Shown here one piece after another: positions 56,115-64,000 of a stretch of 64,000 nucleotides of DNA. Below the pieces are notes generated by a model. It searched no databases and was not told the DNA's origin. It saw only the letters and a program-made list of their open reading frames with translations. The stretch is from Mucilaginibacter rivuli. GTDB lineage: Bacteria > Bacteroidota > Bacteroidia > Sphingobacteriales > Sphingobacteriaceae. Made by a program: the position numbers and the translations under genes. The stretch spans positions 558,001-622,000 of the forward strand of contig NZ_JAHXPQ010000003.1 in assembly GCF_019391655.1 (NCBI RefSeq). Direction: 5' to 3'. Numbering within the stretch: position 1 is the first letter of the stretch; each line of letters starts with the position of its first letter.

Positions 56115-57137
56115 TCAAACCTTAATACTTTGCTTTTTACGATTGATAAATGGCTTCTCGATAAATATCCACGAGCAGTAAGCCAGAATATACGTAGCCA
56201 GTATTACCAGGGGTAAACTAATATGCTCCTGCAATTTTAATTGTACTGCAAGGGTTAGCAACAAGCCATGATAAATATATATACCATATGATATATCGTT
56301 ACCGCGCAGCAACTTGTGTGCAAAACCCGGTAATGTGTAAGCCATAGATAATGCCGTAAAGCCCAAAATGATATTCTGCGCAAAAACGAACAGAACAGGG
56401 TTAAAATAACTTTTTAAAGTTAAACTGATGGCGAGATATGCAACTAACCAATACAGTGCCTTATTGTATATAAACTTTGATTTGTAAATACGTAACCGCT
56501 GAAAAATAACGCCCAACAAAAACATATAAAAATGCGGCAGGAATGAATACTGTAACAGCTTGTGGATGGTATGGCCAAAATCTATAAACTGGTAGCTTAA
56601 GTAAATGCTTACAAATACTATAAAAAGCGTGTAAAACCAATAGTTCTCCTTATTTTTTGGTGCGAAGTAATAGCATATGGGCAGCACAAGATAAAACTGG
56701 AGTTCTACAGGAATTGTCCACAAGCTACCGTTGTAGGAGCCAAAGCCATAGTTATTTAAAAAACCAGGGGTATATATAATGCCAGTCAACTGTGCCGGCA
56801 ACCATGCAAGGGCTTGCACATTTAAAAAACTAACGCCTGTTAGTGATATGGCTATTATGGTTAAAAATACAACACCCCATAAACCCGGGTAAATACGTAA
56901 AATACGGTTACGAATATAATTACGAAACTCTTTATTACGCTCGAACGATGCCGAAATTAAGTATCCGCTGATTACAAAAAATATGGCAACACCCGGAAAG
57001 GAGAACATCATGTCGATAAGAAGAGGATTGCCTGTAGCATCAATATGATCGTGATAATGATCAGCAATAACTTGTGTGGCGGCCAGCAGCCTGAGCAAAT
57101 CGAAATTATTTATCCTGAAGTCCTTTTGTTGTTCCAT
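56115..57137 (-). CDS. Acyltransferase-3 family membrane protein
   Basis: 340 aa from the ATG at 57137, where the family start NNFDLLRLLAATQVIADHYHDH begins; the frame extends to 57248 but adds 37 residues without family match. About ten membrane segments. The His in ADHYHDH and PGVAIFFVISGYLIS are typical of O-acyltransferases (OafA/NodX type) modifying polysaccharides. C-terminal SYGIYIYHGLLL and IFIEKPFI also fit. It is next to, but separated from, the lasso cluster by the kinase gene; not obviously part of it. Confidence 0.88.
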   Translation of the reverse strand: MEQQKDFRINNFDLLRLLAATQVIADHYHDHIDATGNPLLIDMMFSFPGVAIFFVISGYLISASFERNKEFRNYIRNRILRIYPGLWGVVFLTIIAISLTGVSFLNVQALAWLPAQLTGIIYTPGFLNNYGFGSYNGSLWTIPVELQFYLVLPICYYFAPKNKENYWFYTLFIVFVSIYLSYQFIDFGHTIHKLLQYSFLPHFYMFLLGVIFQRLRIYKSKFIYNKALYWLVAYLAISLTLKSYFNPVLFVFAQNIILGFTALSMAYTLPGFAHKLLRGNDISYGIYIYHGLLLTLAVQLKLQEHISLPLVILATYILAYCSWIFIEKPFINRKKQSIKV

Positions 57138-57798
57138 TAATAAGCGTTTGCACAATTTAACCTCGATATACGTAAGGCCTAAAATAATGAGTTTGCAAGA
57201 TATTGATATTCGGAACATTTTGCCAGTAAAAACAGAACCAACTGCCATTTTTGTTTATTTGATAAAACAGGAAGGATTATTAGCAAAATGATAATAATAG
57301 CTATTACTTTTTGAATTAAATTTTACATTTCTTCAATTCAGCACCTAAAAAACTGGCATAGGTTATTTTTCACCATATCATTGAGCTGAAAGGTTGATTT
57401 TAAAAAATGGCAGACTTTTGGCAGATTATTTTAAGCCTATTTGGCAGGTATTTCACCAATGTCACACAATATGACATTTTGTCGTAAAATATTTTTCAAA
57501 TTGTTAAGAGTGATAAAGTTGAATGATGAGCGACCACTTTAGTTAACAAAGATGATCCGATGAAAAATTCTGCCGGCAAAAAAGATGGTTTTTAGATGTT
57601 CGTTTTTTTGAAAATATCCAAAATGGAGATTTCACCCCAAATTCATTATTTTTTTACCATCGATGTATATTTTATCAAAAAAAATGGAGTTTTTATGTTT
57701 TTGAATGTGTTTTTAGAGGTAAAAAGTGAAAAAGTTGATATAAAAATCAAAAACCGAGATATTTTTTAACCCTTTTGCCAAATTATTCAAGTTTTAAA

Positions 57799-57826
57799 AT
57801 CACTGTTTTTTACCTAAAACAGTGAT
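57799..57826. promoter_or_regulatory. Inverted repeat ATCACTGTTTT / AAAACAGTGAT
   Basis: Perfect 11-bp arms (57799-57809, 57816-57826), loop TTACCT. It is 20 bp upstream of the sigma-54-like element: an operator, or a terminator without a gene before it. Confidence 0.55.
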
Positions 57827-57846
57827 AAATGATGCCCGATTTATTG

Positions 57847-57862
57847 TGGCATATTATTAGCA
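57847..57862 (+). promoter_or_regulatory. Possible sigma-54 promoter
   Basis: TGGCATATTATTAGCA: the -24 GG and -12 GC are exactly 10 nt apart, as in TGGCAC-N5-TTGCA. It lies 88 bp before the 33-residue ORF. The match is by eye only. Confidence 0.4.
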
Positions 57863-57949
57863 CATGCCTCATTGTATCGGGTGAATTTGTTCGTGGTGAA
57901 CAAAGTGATCTTGAAGAAAAAATTTAGAAACATTTAAAATTAAAAAATC

Positions 57950-58051
57950 ATGACAACTGTATTAGAATTTGTAGTATTATTTGGTGTTATTTTATTACCT
58001 CTTTTTGCAACTCCAAACAGAACACATACTCACAAAGCAATGAATAACTAA
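57950..58051 (+). CDS. 33-residue single-pass membrane peptide
   Basis: An ATG at 57950 opens a 33-codon frame: hydrophobic residues 4-20 (VLEFVVLFGVILLPLFA) and a polar, His- and Asn-rich tail. It is framed by promoter-like elements upstream and a strong terminator 28 bp downstream, so a short dedicated transcript is likely. No family recognised. Possible roles are a small membrane regulator or a type I toxin-like peptide; no antisense RNA was seen. Alternatively the transcript is a small RNA. Confidence 0.55.
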   Translation: MTTVLEFVVLFGVILLPLFATPNRTHTHKAMNN

Positions 58052-58075
58052 TATAAAGCTTTTAACAGTTTTATT

Positions 58076-58110
58076 AAAAAAGCGCTCCGGTTACCAGGGC
58101 GCTTTTTTTG
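58076..58110 (+). terminator. Strong Rho-independent terminator after the 33-residue ORF
   Basis: AGCGCTCCGG-TTA-CCAGGGCGCT: ten positions with one mismatch and one wobble, preceded by A6 and followed by T7. Confidence 0.9.
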
Positions 58111-58263
58111 TATCTTCTAAATTTAGCAGTAAGATACTTCATAATAGTAAGCAACTTATAAAGTATAATCAAAGTTTGCTACGCTAAGAACAGGTAACTG
58201 ATTTTGCGATTATTGTAATTAATGGCCCAGACCCATTTAATTATGATACCTTTGAGCCATAGC

Positions 58264-58605
58264 ATGGAAGAAAGACAATATTTAACTACCTGGAAAAAGT
58301 ACATCCCCGTTATTCGCTTGCATTTAAAAAGAAGCCTTACCGAAGACCAGAGCTTTAAATTAAACATTACCGATTTTGAATCGGCCGGCGATCGTGGTAA
58401 ATCGGGCTACTCGTTCAATATCGCGATAGAAAATGGAAAGGTAACCAACAATATCGGTGGTTCTGCTGTTGCGCGCGACTTGTATGAAGCTTTGAAAGCT
58501 GACGAAGCCATTAAAGCTATTTTGCAAGATAAAGCCGTAAAGATAAGTGTTGGTAAAACCTTTGTGCTAAGTATTAAAACTACACATCTTTCTTCGTACA
58601 GGTAA
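58264..58605 (+). CDS. Hypothetical protein
   Basis: 113 aa from the ATG at 58264 (MEERQYLTTWKKYIP); the frame is open to 58222 and an earlier start cannot be excluded. Soluble, basic first half, with LHLKRSLTEDQSFKLNITDFESAGDRGKSGYSFNIAIENG and ARDLYEALKADEAI. No family recognised. The pattern of strands and one helix suggests a small alpha/beta domain. Codon use matches the neighbours, which supports it over the antisense frame. Confidence 0.6.
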   Translation: MEERQYLTTWKKYIPVIRLHLKRSLTEDQSFKLNITDFESAGDRGKSGYSFNIAIENGKVTNNIGGSAVARDLYEALKADEAIKAILQDKAVKISVGKTFVLSIKTTHLSSYR

Positions 58606-58860
58606 ATCCTACTATTCTGCATATCGGCTTAATTGTGCTTAAAACACAATGCGGCATACCTGTGCATCATAAATCCGCCGGTTTAATCTCTAACATTATA
58701 TATGCTGTATCTGATCAGCAAATACCACAGTGCTTTCCCTATTAGCGTCTTTATAAAAAAAAGATAAAGGATGTAACAAAAAAAATACATTTTCATTTTC
58801 TCTTCATTTAGCTCCGGTAGTTTAGCATCATAATATCAACCCCTTATTAATTTAAACTAT

Positions 58861-59601
58861 ATGGAACGCAAAAATTTTTTAAAACAGTTTGCCATTGCGG
58901 CTACCGCAGGCCCCATGGTATTAGAGGCCTGCAAAAAAACATCATCAACAGATAGCTCGACGGCATTAAGCAGCTCAACATCGGGCAGTACCAGTACCGT
59001 AGCAGGCGAAATACCTACCGAAGTTGAGGGGCCCTACCCTTACGTTGGCGGCGAAATTACCAACCCTTTGCAACGTGTTGATATTACCGGCGGGCAAACA
59101 GGCGTTGCATTAGCGCTTACACTAACGGTGGTTAATGCAAACAAAAGCAATGCTGTGGTACCCAATGCCAGGGTTGATATATGGCACTGCAATAAAGATG
59201 GTTATTACTCGGGCTATGCCAACCAAAGCAGCGTTTTGGGTACACAAAGCTATGTGGGCCAAACCTGGCTGCGCGGCTACCAGGTAAGCGATACCGCGGG
59301 GCAGGTTAAATTCAGCACCATATATCCGGGTTGGTATTCGGGCAGGGCTACGCATGTACATATCGAAATATTCATCAATAACGTTTTGGTTAAAACCACG
59401 CAAATGGCATTTAACGAAACGGTATCAAACACAGTTCATACCAGTACGCTTTATGCCGCTCATGGCGTAAATACAACAAGCAACCTTGCCGACAGCATTT
59501 TGGGCAACTCGGCAGCCGACCTTGCCGCCGAAACGCTTACTCTGGCGGGCAGTGTTACTGCCGGTTATACAGGTACGCTAACTCTCGGGCTCGCACTTTA
59601 A
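58861..59601 (+). CDS. Intradiol ring-cleavage dioxygenase-like protein
   Basis: 246 aa. The N-terminus MERKNFLKQFAIAATAGPMVLEAC looks like a lipoprotein signal (Cys24), followed by a Ser/Thr linker. Catalytic fold from about 50: TEVEGPYPYVGGE, NARVDIWHCNKDGYYSGY, TWLRGYQVSDTAGQVKFSTIYPGWYSGRATHVHIEIF. Iron ligands would be a Tyr at 115/116, Tyr159, His165 and His167, as in protocatechuate 3,4-dioxygenase-type enzymes. Exported intradiol dioxygenases are widespread in soil bacteria; substrate (catechols from lignin or humic matter) is inferred. Followed by a terminator. Confidence 0.87.
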   Translation: MERKNFLKQFAIAATAGPMVLEACKKTSSTDSSTALSSSTSGSTSTVAGEIPTEVEGPYPYVGGEITNPLQRVDITGGQTGVALALTLTVVNANKSNAVVPNARVDIWHCNKDGYYSGYANQSSVLGTQSYVGQTWLRGYQVSDTAGQVKFSTIYPGWYSGRATHVHIEIFINNVLVKTTQMAFNETVSNTVHTSTLYAAHGVNTTSNLADSILGNSAADLAAETLTLAGSVTAGYTGTLTLGLAL

Positions 59602-59620
59602 TCCAATCATATTTATACCT

Positions 59621-59655
59621 GTTAAAGCCGGTACTCATTCCGGCTTTAACTTCAC
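59621..59655 (+). terminator. Hairpin terminator after the dioxygenase gene
   Basis: A perfect 11-bp stem GTTAAAGCCGG/CCGGCTTTAAC (59621-59631, 59640-59650) followed by a T/C-rich tract. Confidence 0.7.
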
Positions 59656-59672
59656 CTTTCTTCTGCAAACAC

Positions 59673-60176
59673 ATGGCAACAGCACTGATAAAATTAGCTT
59701 ACAGGCATATTATAGACGCTTCGGCGAAGACGGACTTTGACCGTAAGGTATTTCACACCACCTACCAGGAGTTTTTAATGAAAAGCCAAACCTACAATAT
59801 GGAGCGTAAGTTTAGCACTTTTGATGAGATGAAAAGCAACGATGGTCGTGCCAACTCGTTGCATTATAAGCTGGCTATAGCGGCTAATCATCATGTGGAA
59901 GAGTTAAAAAATGTGATGCCTGCCCTGCATGACCATATGGGTAATACCCTCAAATTTGAAACGCCGGATTTTAAATTGCTGGCTTCGGATATTGCTGATA
60001 TTAACGCGCACAAAGTTGCCATTAACTTCATTACGCCGCAATTAACGCTGTTTAATACGATAAGTGAATGTATGATATTGGCAGTTGGTGAACATCGTAC
60101 TACAAGCACCCCGGTTGATACGTTTATGCTTACGTTACAACCCGGCCTTTCGGTGATATCGTACCAGGAGATTTGA
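59673..60176 (+). CDS. Hypothetical protein
   Basis: 167 aa, no signal or membrane segment. Helix-rich first half (ALIKLAYRHIIDASAKTDFDRKVF, SLHYKLAIAANHHVEELKNVM) and beta-rich end. No family recognised. It sits between the dioxygenase and the GAF kinase in the same direction, with a 74-bp gap to the latter. Confidence 0.7.
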   Translation: MATALIKLAYRHIIDASAKTDFDRKVFHTTYQEFLMKSQTYNMERKFSTFDEMKSNDGRANSLHYKLAIAANHHVEELKNVMPALHDHMGNTLKFETPDFKLLASDIADINAHKVAINFITPQLTLFNTISECMILAVGEHRTTSTPVDTFMLTLQPGLSVISYQEI

Positions 60177-60250
60177 CGTTAAATTAGCTTGCTTAACCGT
60201 GAATAAAACTTATATTTGATAATAGTAAAATAATTTAACGGATAAGTAAT

Positions 60251-61414
60251 TTGACCAACCTTTCCCCACAAATACAGGCTGATATTAAAGCTATTAGCAG
60301 TATTTCTGTAGTCCCTACAATCTTAGATATGGTATGCCATACTACAGGCATGGGCTTTTCGGCTGTGGCACGCGTTACCGATACGCAATGGGTTTGCTGC
60401 AGCGTACATGATAAGATAAACTTTGGGATTAAACCCGGTGGCGAACTTAAACTGGAAACAACCATTTGCCACGAGATACGTCAAAGCGGAGACGGCGTTA
60501 TAATTGACCATGTTGCTTTGGATCCATATTTTTCTACTCATCATACTCCGGCGATGTATGGCTTTCAAAGCTATATTTCGATACCTATCTTCCTTAAAGA
60601 TGGCAGGTTTTTTGGTACGCTTTGCGCGATAGACCCCAACCCTCACAAACTAAGCAACCCCGAAACTATAAACATGTTCAAGCTGTATGCGGAGCTTATA
60701 GCTTTCCACCTGCATGCTATTGATGAACTGGTCGAAGAACGCCGCATAGCTGATCTGCGGGAGCAATTTATAGCTATTTTGGGGCATGATCTACGAAATC
60801 CAATCAGCGCCATATCAACCAGTTCGCAATTGTTGCTGCGCAGCGCTGCGGATGATAGAACTAAACGCCTTGCAGGGATAATAAAAGACAGCTCGGTACG
60901 GATGGCTGCACTTGTGGAGAATGTAATGGATTTTGCCAGCGCGCGCTTGGGTGGCGGGCTCACTTTAAAACAAAATCCAGAGGATGACATTGCAAAAGTG
61001 CTTAACCATGTAATAGAAGAACTACAGATCATTAACCCTGATTGTGTGATAAAAACGGACGTGAATTTAGCACAACCAGTTAACGCGGATAGTAAGCGTA
61101 TAGCACAGTTATTTTCAAACCTATTAGCTAATGCGTTAACACATGGCAAGGCCGGTACTCCTGTAAAAGTAAAAGCTATTTCAGAAAACGATGTTTTTGA
61201 ATTGAGCATCACCAATTTTGGAGAGCCGATAGCAGTGGATGTGCTACCTCACCTGTTTCACCCTTTTGCCCGCGGTGATATTAAAAAAGGCGACGAAGGT
61301 TTAGGCTTGGGTTTATTTATATCCCAACAAATTGCAGAGGCGCATGGCGGTAAAATTGCGGTAATATCAACCGAAAAAGAAACCAGTTTTACGTTTTCGA
61401 TGCCGCTTAATTAA
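60251..61414 (+). CDS. GAF-domain sensor histidine kinase, TTG start
   Basis: 387 aa starting at TTG 60251; an in-frame stop at 60236 excludes an upstream ATG, and the first internal ATG (residue 27) would cut into the GAF domain. GAF (about 15-160: LETTICHEIRQSGDGVIIDHVALDPYF, GFQSYISIPIFLKDGRFFGTLCAIDP), HisKA with AILGHDLRNPISAI, HATPase_c (NLLANALTHG, ITNFGEPIAV, GLGLGLFISQQIAEAHGG). Phytochrome-like soluble kinase; signal unknown. Its stop overlaps the convergent hydroxylase gene by 8 bp. Confidence 0.9.
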   Translation: MTNLSPQIQADIKAISSISVVPTILDMVCHTTGMGFSAVARVTDTQWVCCSVHDKINFGIKPGGELKLETTICHEIRQSGDGVIIDHVALDPYFSTHHTPAMYGFQSYISIPIFLKDGRFFGTLCAIDPNPHKLSNPETINMFKLYAELIAFHLHAIDELVEERRIADLREQFIAILGHDLRNPISAISTSSQLLLRSAADDRTKRLAGIIKDSSVRMAALVENVMDFASARLGGGLTLKQNPEDDIAKVLNHVIEELQIINPDCVIKTDVNLAQPVNADSKRIAQLFSNLLANALTHGKAGTPVKVKAISENDVFELSITNFGEPIAVDVLPHLFHPFARGDIKKGDEGLGLGLFISQQIAEAHGGKIAVISTEKETSFTFSMPLN

Positions 61415-63191
61415 CTAAATGCTTTTTCTCAACGGGGTGCTCAATTAAATACAGGCCGTCTTTTATCAGCTTTTTCAATTCAGGTTGGATTTCCATTTTT
61501 TGGTGAAGCGCAGTGCTTATTTCTTCGGATAGGTTGTTATAAATCTTCTCGTGGCATAGCACCTCCAAAATCTCTAAACTACACAGCCAGTCATCAGGGT
61601 TTTCGCTTTTTAGTTTTTCCCACACCTGTGGTAGGGTATCATATCTGTTGTGGTTTTGGCGACAGTTACGTACTTGCTGATATAGCTTGTGCAAGGCTAA
61701 AGTGCCTGCATTATAAGTTGGGTGGTAGCTTTGCGTTTTGGGTGCGTAGGCAATATCCTCAAAAGCATCCTTATCGGCAGCGCCGCTAAATACGGATACG
61801 ATATTTTCGCCAACAGCCATATCATAAACGCCCCAGCTTGGGTCGAATAGCAGTTCATCATCCTTCCCGGTAACGGTACAATTTTTAAAGGTGATGACGA
61901 GCAACCTGGCATTTTGACACACCATACCTGCCACCGTTCCGCTTACATTAATGCCCGATGCAAATGGCAATATTGTGGTGTTGCCTTCAATTATACCAAG
62001 GCGTTTTAAGTCTGAGGCATCAAACTCTTCCAATGGTTTTTGCTCATTTATCAGCTTACCAACGGGCGAGCTAAATCCATCTTTATGATATGTTTTACCA
62101 TGCCCGCTTAATTGTTTGTTTTGGTATGATAAAGCAGTTGGCCCCGTAGTTTTAATCAGTGCAGGCTTGTCGCCATCCAATATCATCGAAGTAAATACTC
62201 CCGACACCTGCAAACCCGAACTGTAAACCGCTGTACAGGTATTTTTACTATCGATGCCTTTTTGAATGCCATGCGCACCGCCTACCCTGAACGACATGGT
62301 ATTGGCAAATTCTTCCAGCACATCTATCAGGTTATGGAAGTTTTCGGTTACAAAAAGCTGCGGTTGGGGCTTGGTAATATCATAAGGATAATTCACCGTG
62401 TATTTATTGTACCAAAGTTTGGTAACATCCGGATCCATACATGTTGCGCTTTCGCCGATGGATGATAGCAGGCCCGCGCCATATATTTTGGGATTTTCGA
62501 GCGTCCCGATAAGGCCGTACTCCACAGTCCACCAGTGCAGGCGACTTAACAGGGCCATTTCAGATGGCTCACCCATATTTCGCTGACACCAATCTACTTT
62601 GCCTTCGGCTTGCTTAAGTTCAGGAGTATCGGCATCGGGCATTTCTTTGAGTATAGATAGCGCGCGGATAGCCTCGTACAATTCATAATCCTGTGCGGAG
62701 TACATGGCCTTGGCTCCTATCGAACCAAAATAACTTAGATACCCGTGATAATCCTTATCGGCAATAATAGGCGCATGGCCGGCTGATTCGTGAATAATAT
62801 CCGGAGCGGGCGTATACTCAATATGCTTTAAGGTACGGATATCGGCAGCTATTACCAGTACCCGGTAAGCCTGGTACTCCATAAAAGCAGCAGGCGGTAT
62901 AAAGCCATCCACCGTTACGGCTCCCCATCCTATTTTACCCAAAGCATCATTCATCTCTTGCAGGCTCGGTATCTTTTCGATGGTCAGCCCCGCTTTTTCT
63001 AATCCGGGGATGTAGGGATAATAGGCAATATCCTTCAGATAACTATAATTTTGCCGCATTACGTAGCGCCACACGGCATGGTCAACAGGCGTATAATGCT
63101 CGTAGTGCTGCGGCACGATGTATTGGCGCAGGTGCTTTGGCAAAGCTTTTACCTGCGGGTTATTAAAGTCGTTAAAATCGGGTTCGGCCAT
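61407..63191 (-). CDS. Aromatic amino acid hydroxylase (phenylalanine 4-monooxygenase type), long form
   Basis: 594 aa. The catalytic domain (about 30-330) holds PHE/TYR hydroxylase motifs: FIPPAAFMEYQAYRVL, iron ligands in PDIIHESAGHAPI, and LHWWTVEYGLIG with the third, Glu ligand. Residues 330-594 are an extra C-terminal region of unknown function, much longer than in the short bacterial PhhA but common in Bacteroidota versions. It makes tyrosine from phenylalanine with a pterin cofactor. The HPPD gene ends 6 bp upstream, so both belong to a phenylalanine/tyrosine breakdown operon. Confidence 0.92.
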   Translation of the reverse strand: MAEPDFNDFNNPQVKALPKHLRQYIVPQHYEHYTPVDHAVWRYVMRQNYSYLKDIAYYPYIPGLEKAGLTIEKIPSLQEMNDALGKIGWGAVTVDGFIPPAAFMEYQAYRVLVIAADIRTLKHIEYTPAPDIIHESAGHAPIIADKDYHGYLSYFGSIGAKAMYSAQDYELYEAIRALSILKEMPDADTPELKQAEGKVDWCQRNMGEPSEMALLSRLHWWTVEYGLIGTLENPKIYGAGLLSSIGESATCMDPDVTKLWYNKYTVNYPYDITKPQPQLFVTENFHNLIDVLEEFANTMSFRVGGAHGIQKGIDSKNTCTAVYSSGLQVSGVFTSMILDGDKPALIKTTGPTALSYQNKQLSGHGKTYHKDGFSSPVGKLINEQKPLEEFDASDLKRLGIIEGNTTILPFASGINVSGTVAGMVCQNARLLVITFKNCTVTGKDDELLFDPSWGVYDMAVGENIVSVFSGAADKDAFEDIAYAPKTQSYHPTYNAGTLALHKLYQQVRNCRQNHNRYDTLPQVWEKLKSENPDDWLCSLEILEVLCHEKIYNNLSEEISTALHQKMEIQPELKKLIKDGLYLIEHPVEKKHLVN

Positions 63192-63197
63192 TGTGTA

Positions 63198-64000
63198 TTA
63201 TAAATTACCCCTTAACTCCTGTTCATGCTCTATCGCTTCGAACAAGGCTTTAAAATTACCTGCTCCAAATGATTTGGCCCCTTTACGCTGGATGATCTCG
63301 AAAAACACAGTGGGCCTGTCTTCTACCGGTTTGGTAAATATCTGTAACAGGTAACCTTCATCATCCCTATCCACTAAAATACCGAGCCGTTTCAACGGCT
63401 CTACATCCTCGTCTATTTTACCGACGCGAGATTCCAGTTCATCGTAATAGGTTGTGGGCACACTTAAAAACTCGATACCACGGCTTTGCAGATCGGTTAC
63501 GGTTTTAACAATATCGTGAGTTGCAAGTGCTAAATGTTGTACACCTTCGCCTTCGTAAAACTCCAGGTACTCCTCTATCTGGCTTTTCTTTTTACCCTCG
63601 GCCGGCTCGTTGATCGGGAACTTTACGTAGCCGTTACCGTTACTCATTACCTTGCTCATCAGCGCCGAATACTCGGTAGATATCATTTTATCATCAAACG
63701 TGAGAATATTACGAAAACCCATGATCTCCTCATAAAAATTAACCCACTCGTTCATTTTATGCCAACCAACGTTGCCTACGCAATGGTCAACATAAAGCAA
63801 GCCGGTATCGGTTGGGTTGTAGTGGGATGTGATGGGTATATATCCCGGAAGAAAAGTTCCCGTATAATTTTTACGTTCGATGAAGAGGTGCACGGTTTCG
63901 CCGTAAAGGCAAATACCGCTGGTGCGCACTTCGCCATGCTCATCGCTGATGGTGGTGGGTTGCTGGTAAGGTGTTGCGCCGCGTTTGGTGGTTTGCTCAA
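63198..64000 (-). CDS. 4-Hydroxyphenylpyruvate dioxygenase, C-terminal part
   Basis: Partial gene entering from the right edge; about 267 codons visible. Vicinal-oxygen-chelate fold: YVDHCVGNVGWHKMNEW with a metal His, GVQHLALATHDIVKTVTDL with the second His, and PTVFFEIIQRKGAKSFGAGNFKALFEAIE with the third ligand Glu and the conserved C-terminal helix. It converts 4-hydroxyphenylpyruvate to homogentisate. It precedes the aromatic amino acid hydroxylase in the same direction; the rest of the pathway is beyond the window. Confidence 0.95.
   Translation of the reverse strand, partial: EQTTKRGATPYQQPTTISDEHGEVRTSGICLYGETVHLFIERKNYTGTFLPGYIPITSHYNPTDTGLLYVDHCVGNVGWHKMNEWVNFYEEIMGFRNILTFDDKMISTEYSALMSKVMSNGNGYVKFPINEPAEGKKKSQIEEYLEFYEGEGVQHLALATHDIVKTVTDLQSRGIEFLSVPTTYYDELESRVGKIDEDVEPLKRLGILVDRDDEGYLLQIFTKPVEDRPTVFFEIIQRKGAKSFGAGNFKALFEAIEHEQELRGNL

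Larger units (their letters stand above)
57138..57949. other. Long AT-rich intergenic region before the 33-residue peptide gene
   Basis: 812 bp, no convincing gene. It holds TGTCA-N7-TGACA (57459-57475), a perfect inverted repeat at 57799-57826 and a possible sigma-54 promoter at 57847-57862. Confidence 0.6.

Noticed and set aside
56115..57137. Acyltransferase as lasso tailoring enzyme
   Set aside because: Separated from the operon by a kinase gene and gaps of about 170 bp on each side; the family usually modifies polysaccharides. Not excluded but unsupported.

Overview
The window looks like a chromosome segment of a Bacteroidota bacterium, most likely a Sphingobacteriaceae member close to Mucilaginibacter or Pedobacter. 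The evidence is a T9SS-type C-terminal sorting tail on a secreted pectate lyase, a SusC/TonB-type outer membrane protein with a carboxypeptidase-regulatory-like domain, LytS/LytTR signalling, several TTG-N19/20-TAnnTTTG promoters with few Shine-Dalgarno sites, and many plant-polysaccharide enzymes. No rRNA, tRNA, CRISPR array, transposase or replication origin was recognised.

Layout. 1-9.5 kb: start of an outer-membrane receptor, a divergent LytS/LytTR pair, then two soluble hybrid kinases; the larger (1883 aa) carries nine near-identical 92-residue HAMP-like repeats. 9.8-23 kb: carbohydrate region with a secreted pectate lyase, a phosphohexomutase, a GH3-GH31 operon, an SDR, a GH51 arabinofuranosidase and a PhyH-type dioxygenase. 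23-39.4 kb: cupin, giant M14 peptidase, WecG-type glycosyltransferase, DUF6434, Crp-like regulator with two pirins, di-heme peroxidase with a molybdopterin-domain protein, HPII-type catalase, a frameshifted e(P4)-type phosphatase, a large MG2/plug-like protein and a DUF3574 lipoprotein.

39.6-42.1 kb is an AT-rich island holding a retron: a phosphoribosyltransferase-like protein, a small probable winged-helix protein, a readable msr-msd RNA (17-bp a1/a2 stem and a branch-G AGC) and a reverse transcriptase with the retron NAxxH and VTG motifs. A 66-bp direct repeat lies to its left. To its right are a composite inverted repeat and an orphan terminase small subunit whose C-terminal half is made of intergenic repeats. 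UxuA and a GH39 enzyme follow.

46.8-53.7 kb is a lasso-peptide-type RiPP cluster in two converging operons. The plus operon encodes a PqqD-like RRE (B1), an HprK-like kinase and a sulfotransferase. The minus operon encodes an NTP_transf_5 nucleotidyltransferase, a second HprK-like kinase, the B2 protease, the asparagine-synthetase-like cyclase and a 45-residue precursor with its own promoter and terminator. The predicted core is only 13 residues, with Asp8 for the ring and a C-terminal Ser as likely phospho-acceptor. Two kinases, a nucleotidyltransferase and a sulfotransferase together make this an unusual cluster.

53.9-64 kb: a TPR histidine kinase, an acyltransferase, a 33-residue membrane peptide between a possible sigma-54 promoter and a strong terminator, an intradiol dioxygenase, two hypothetical proteins, a GAF histidine kinase starting at TTG, and an aromatic amino acid hydroxylase followed by HPPD (phenylalanine/tyrosine breakdown), cut by the window end.
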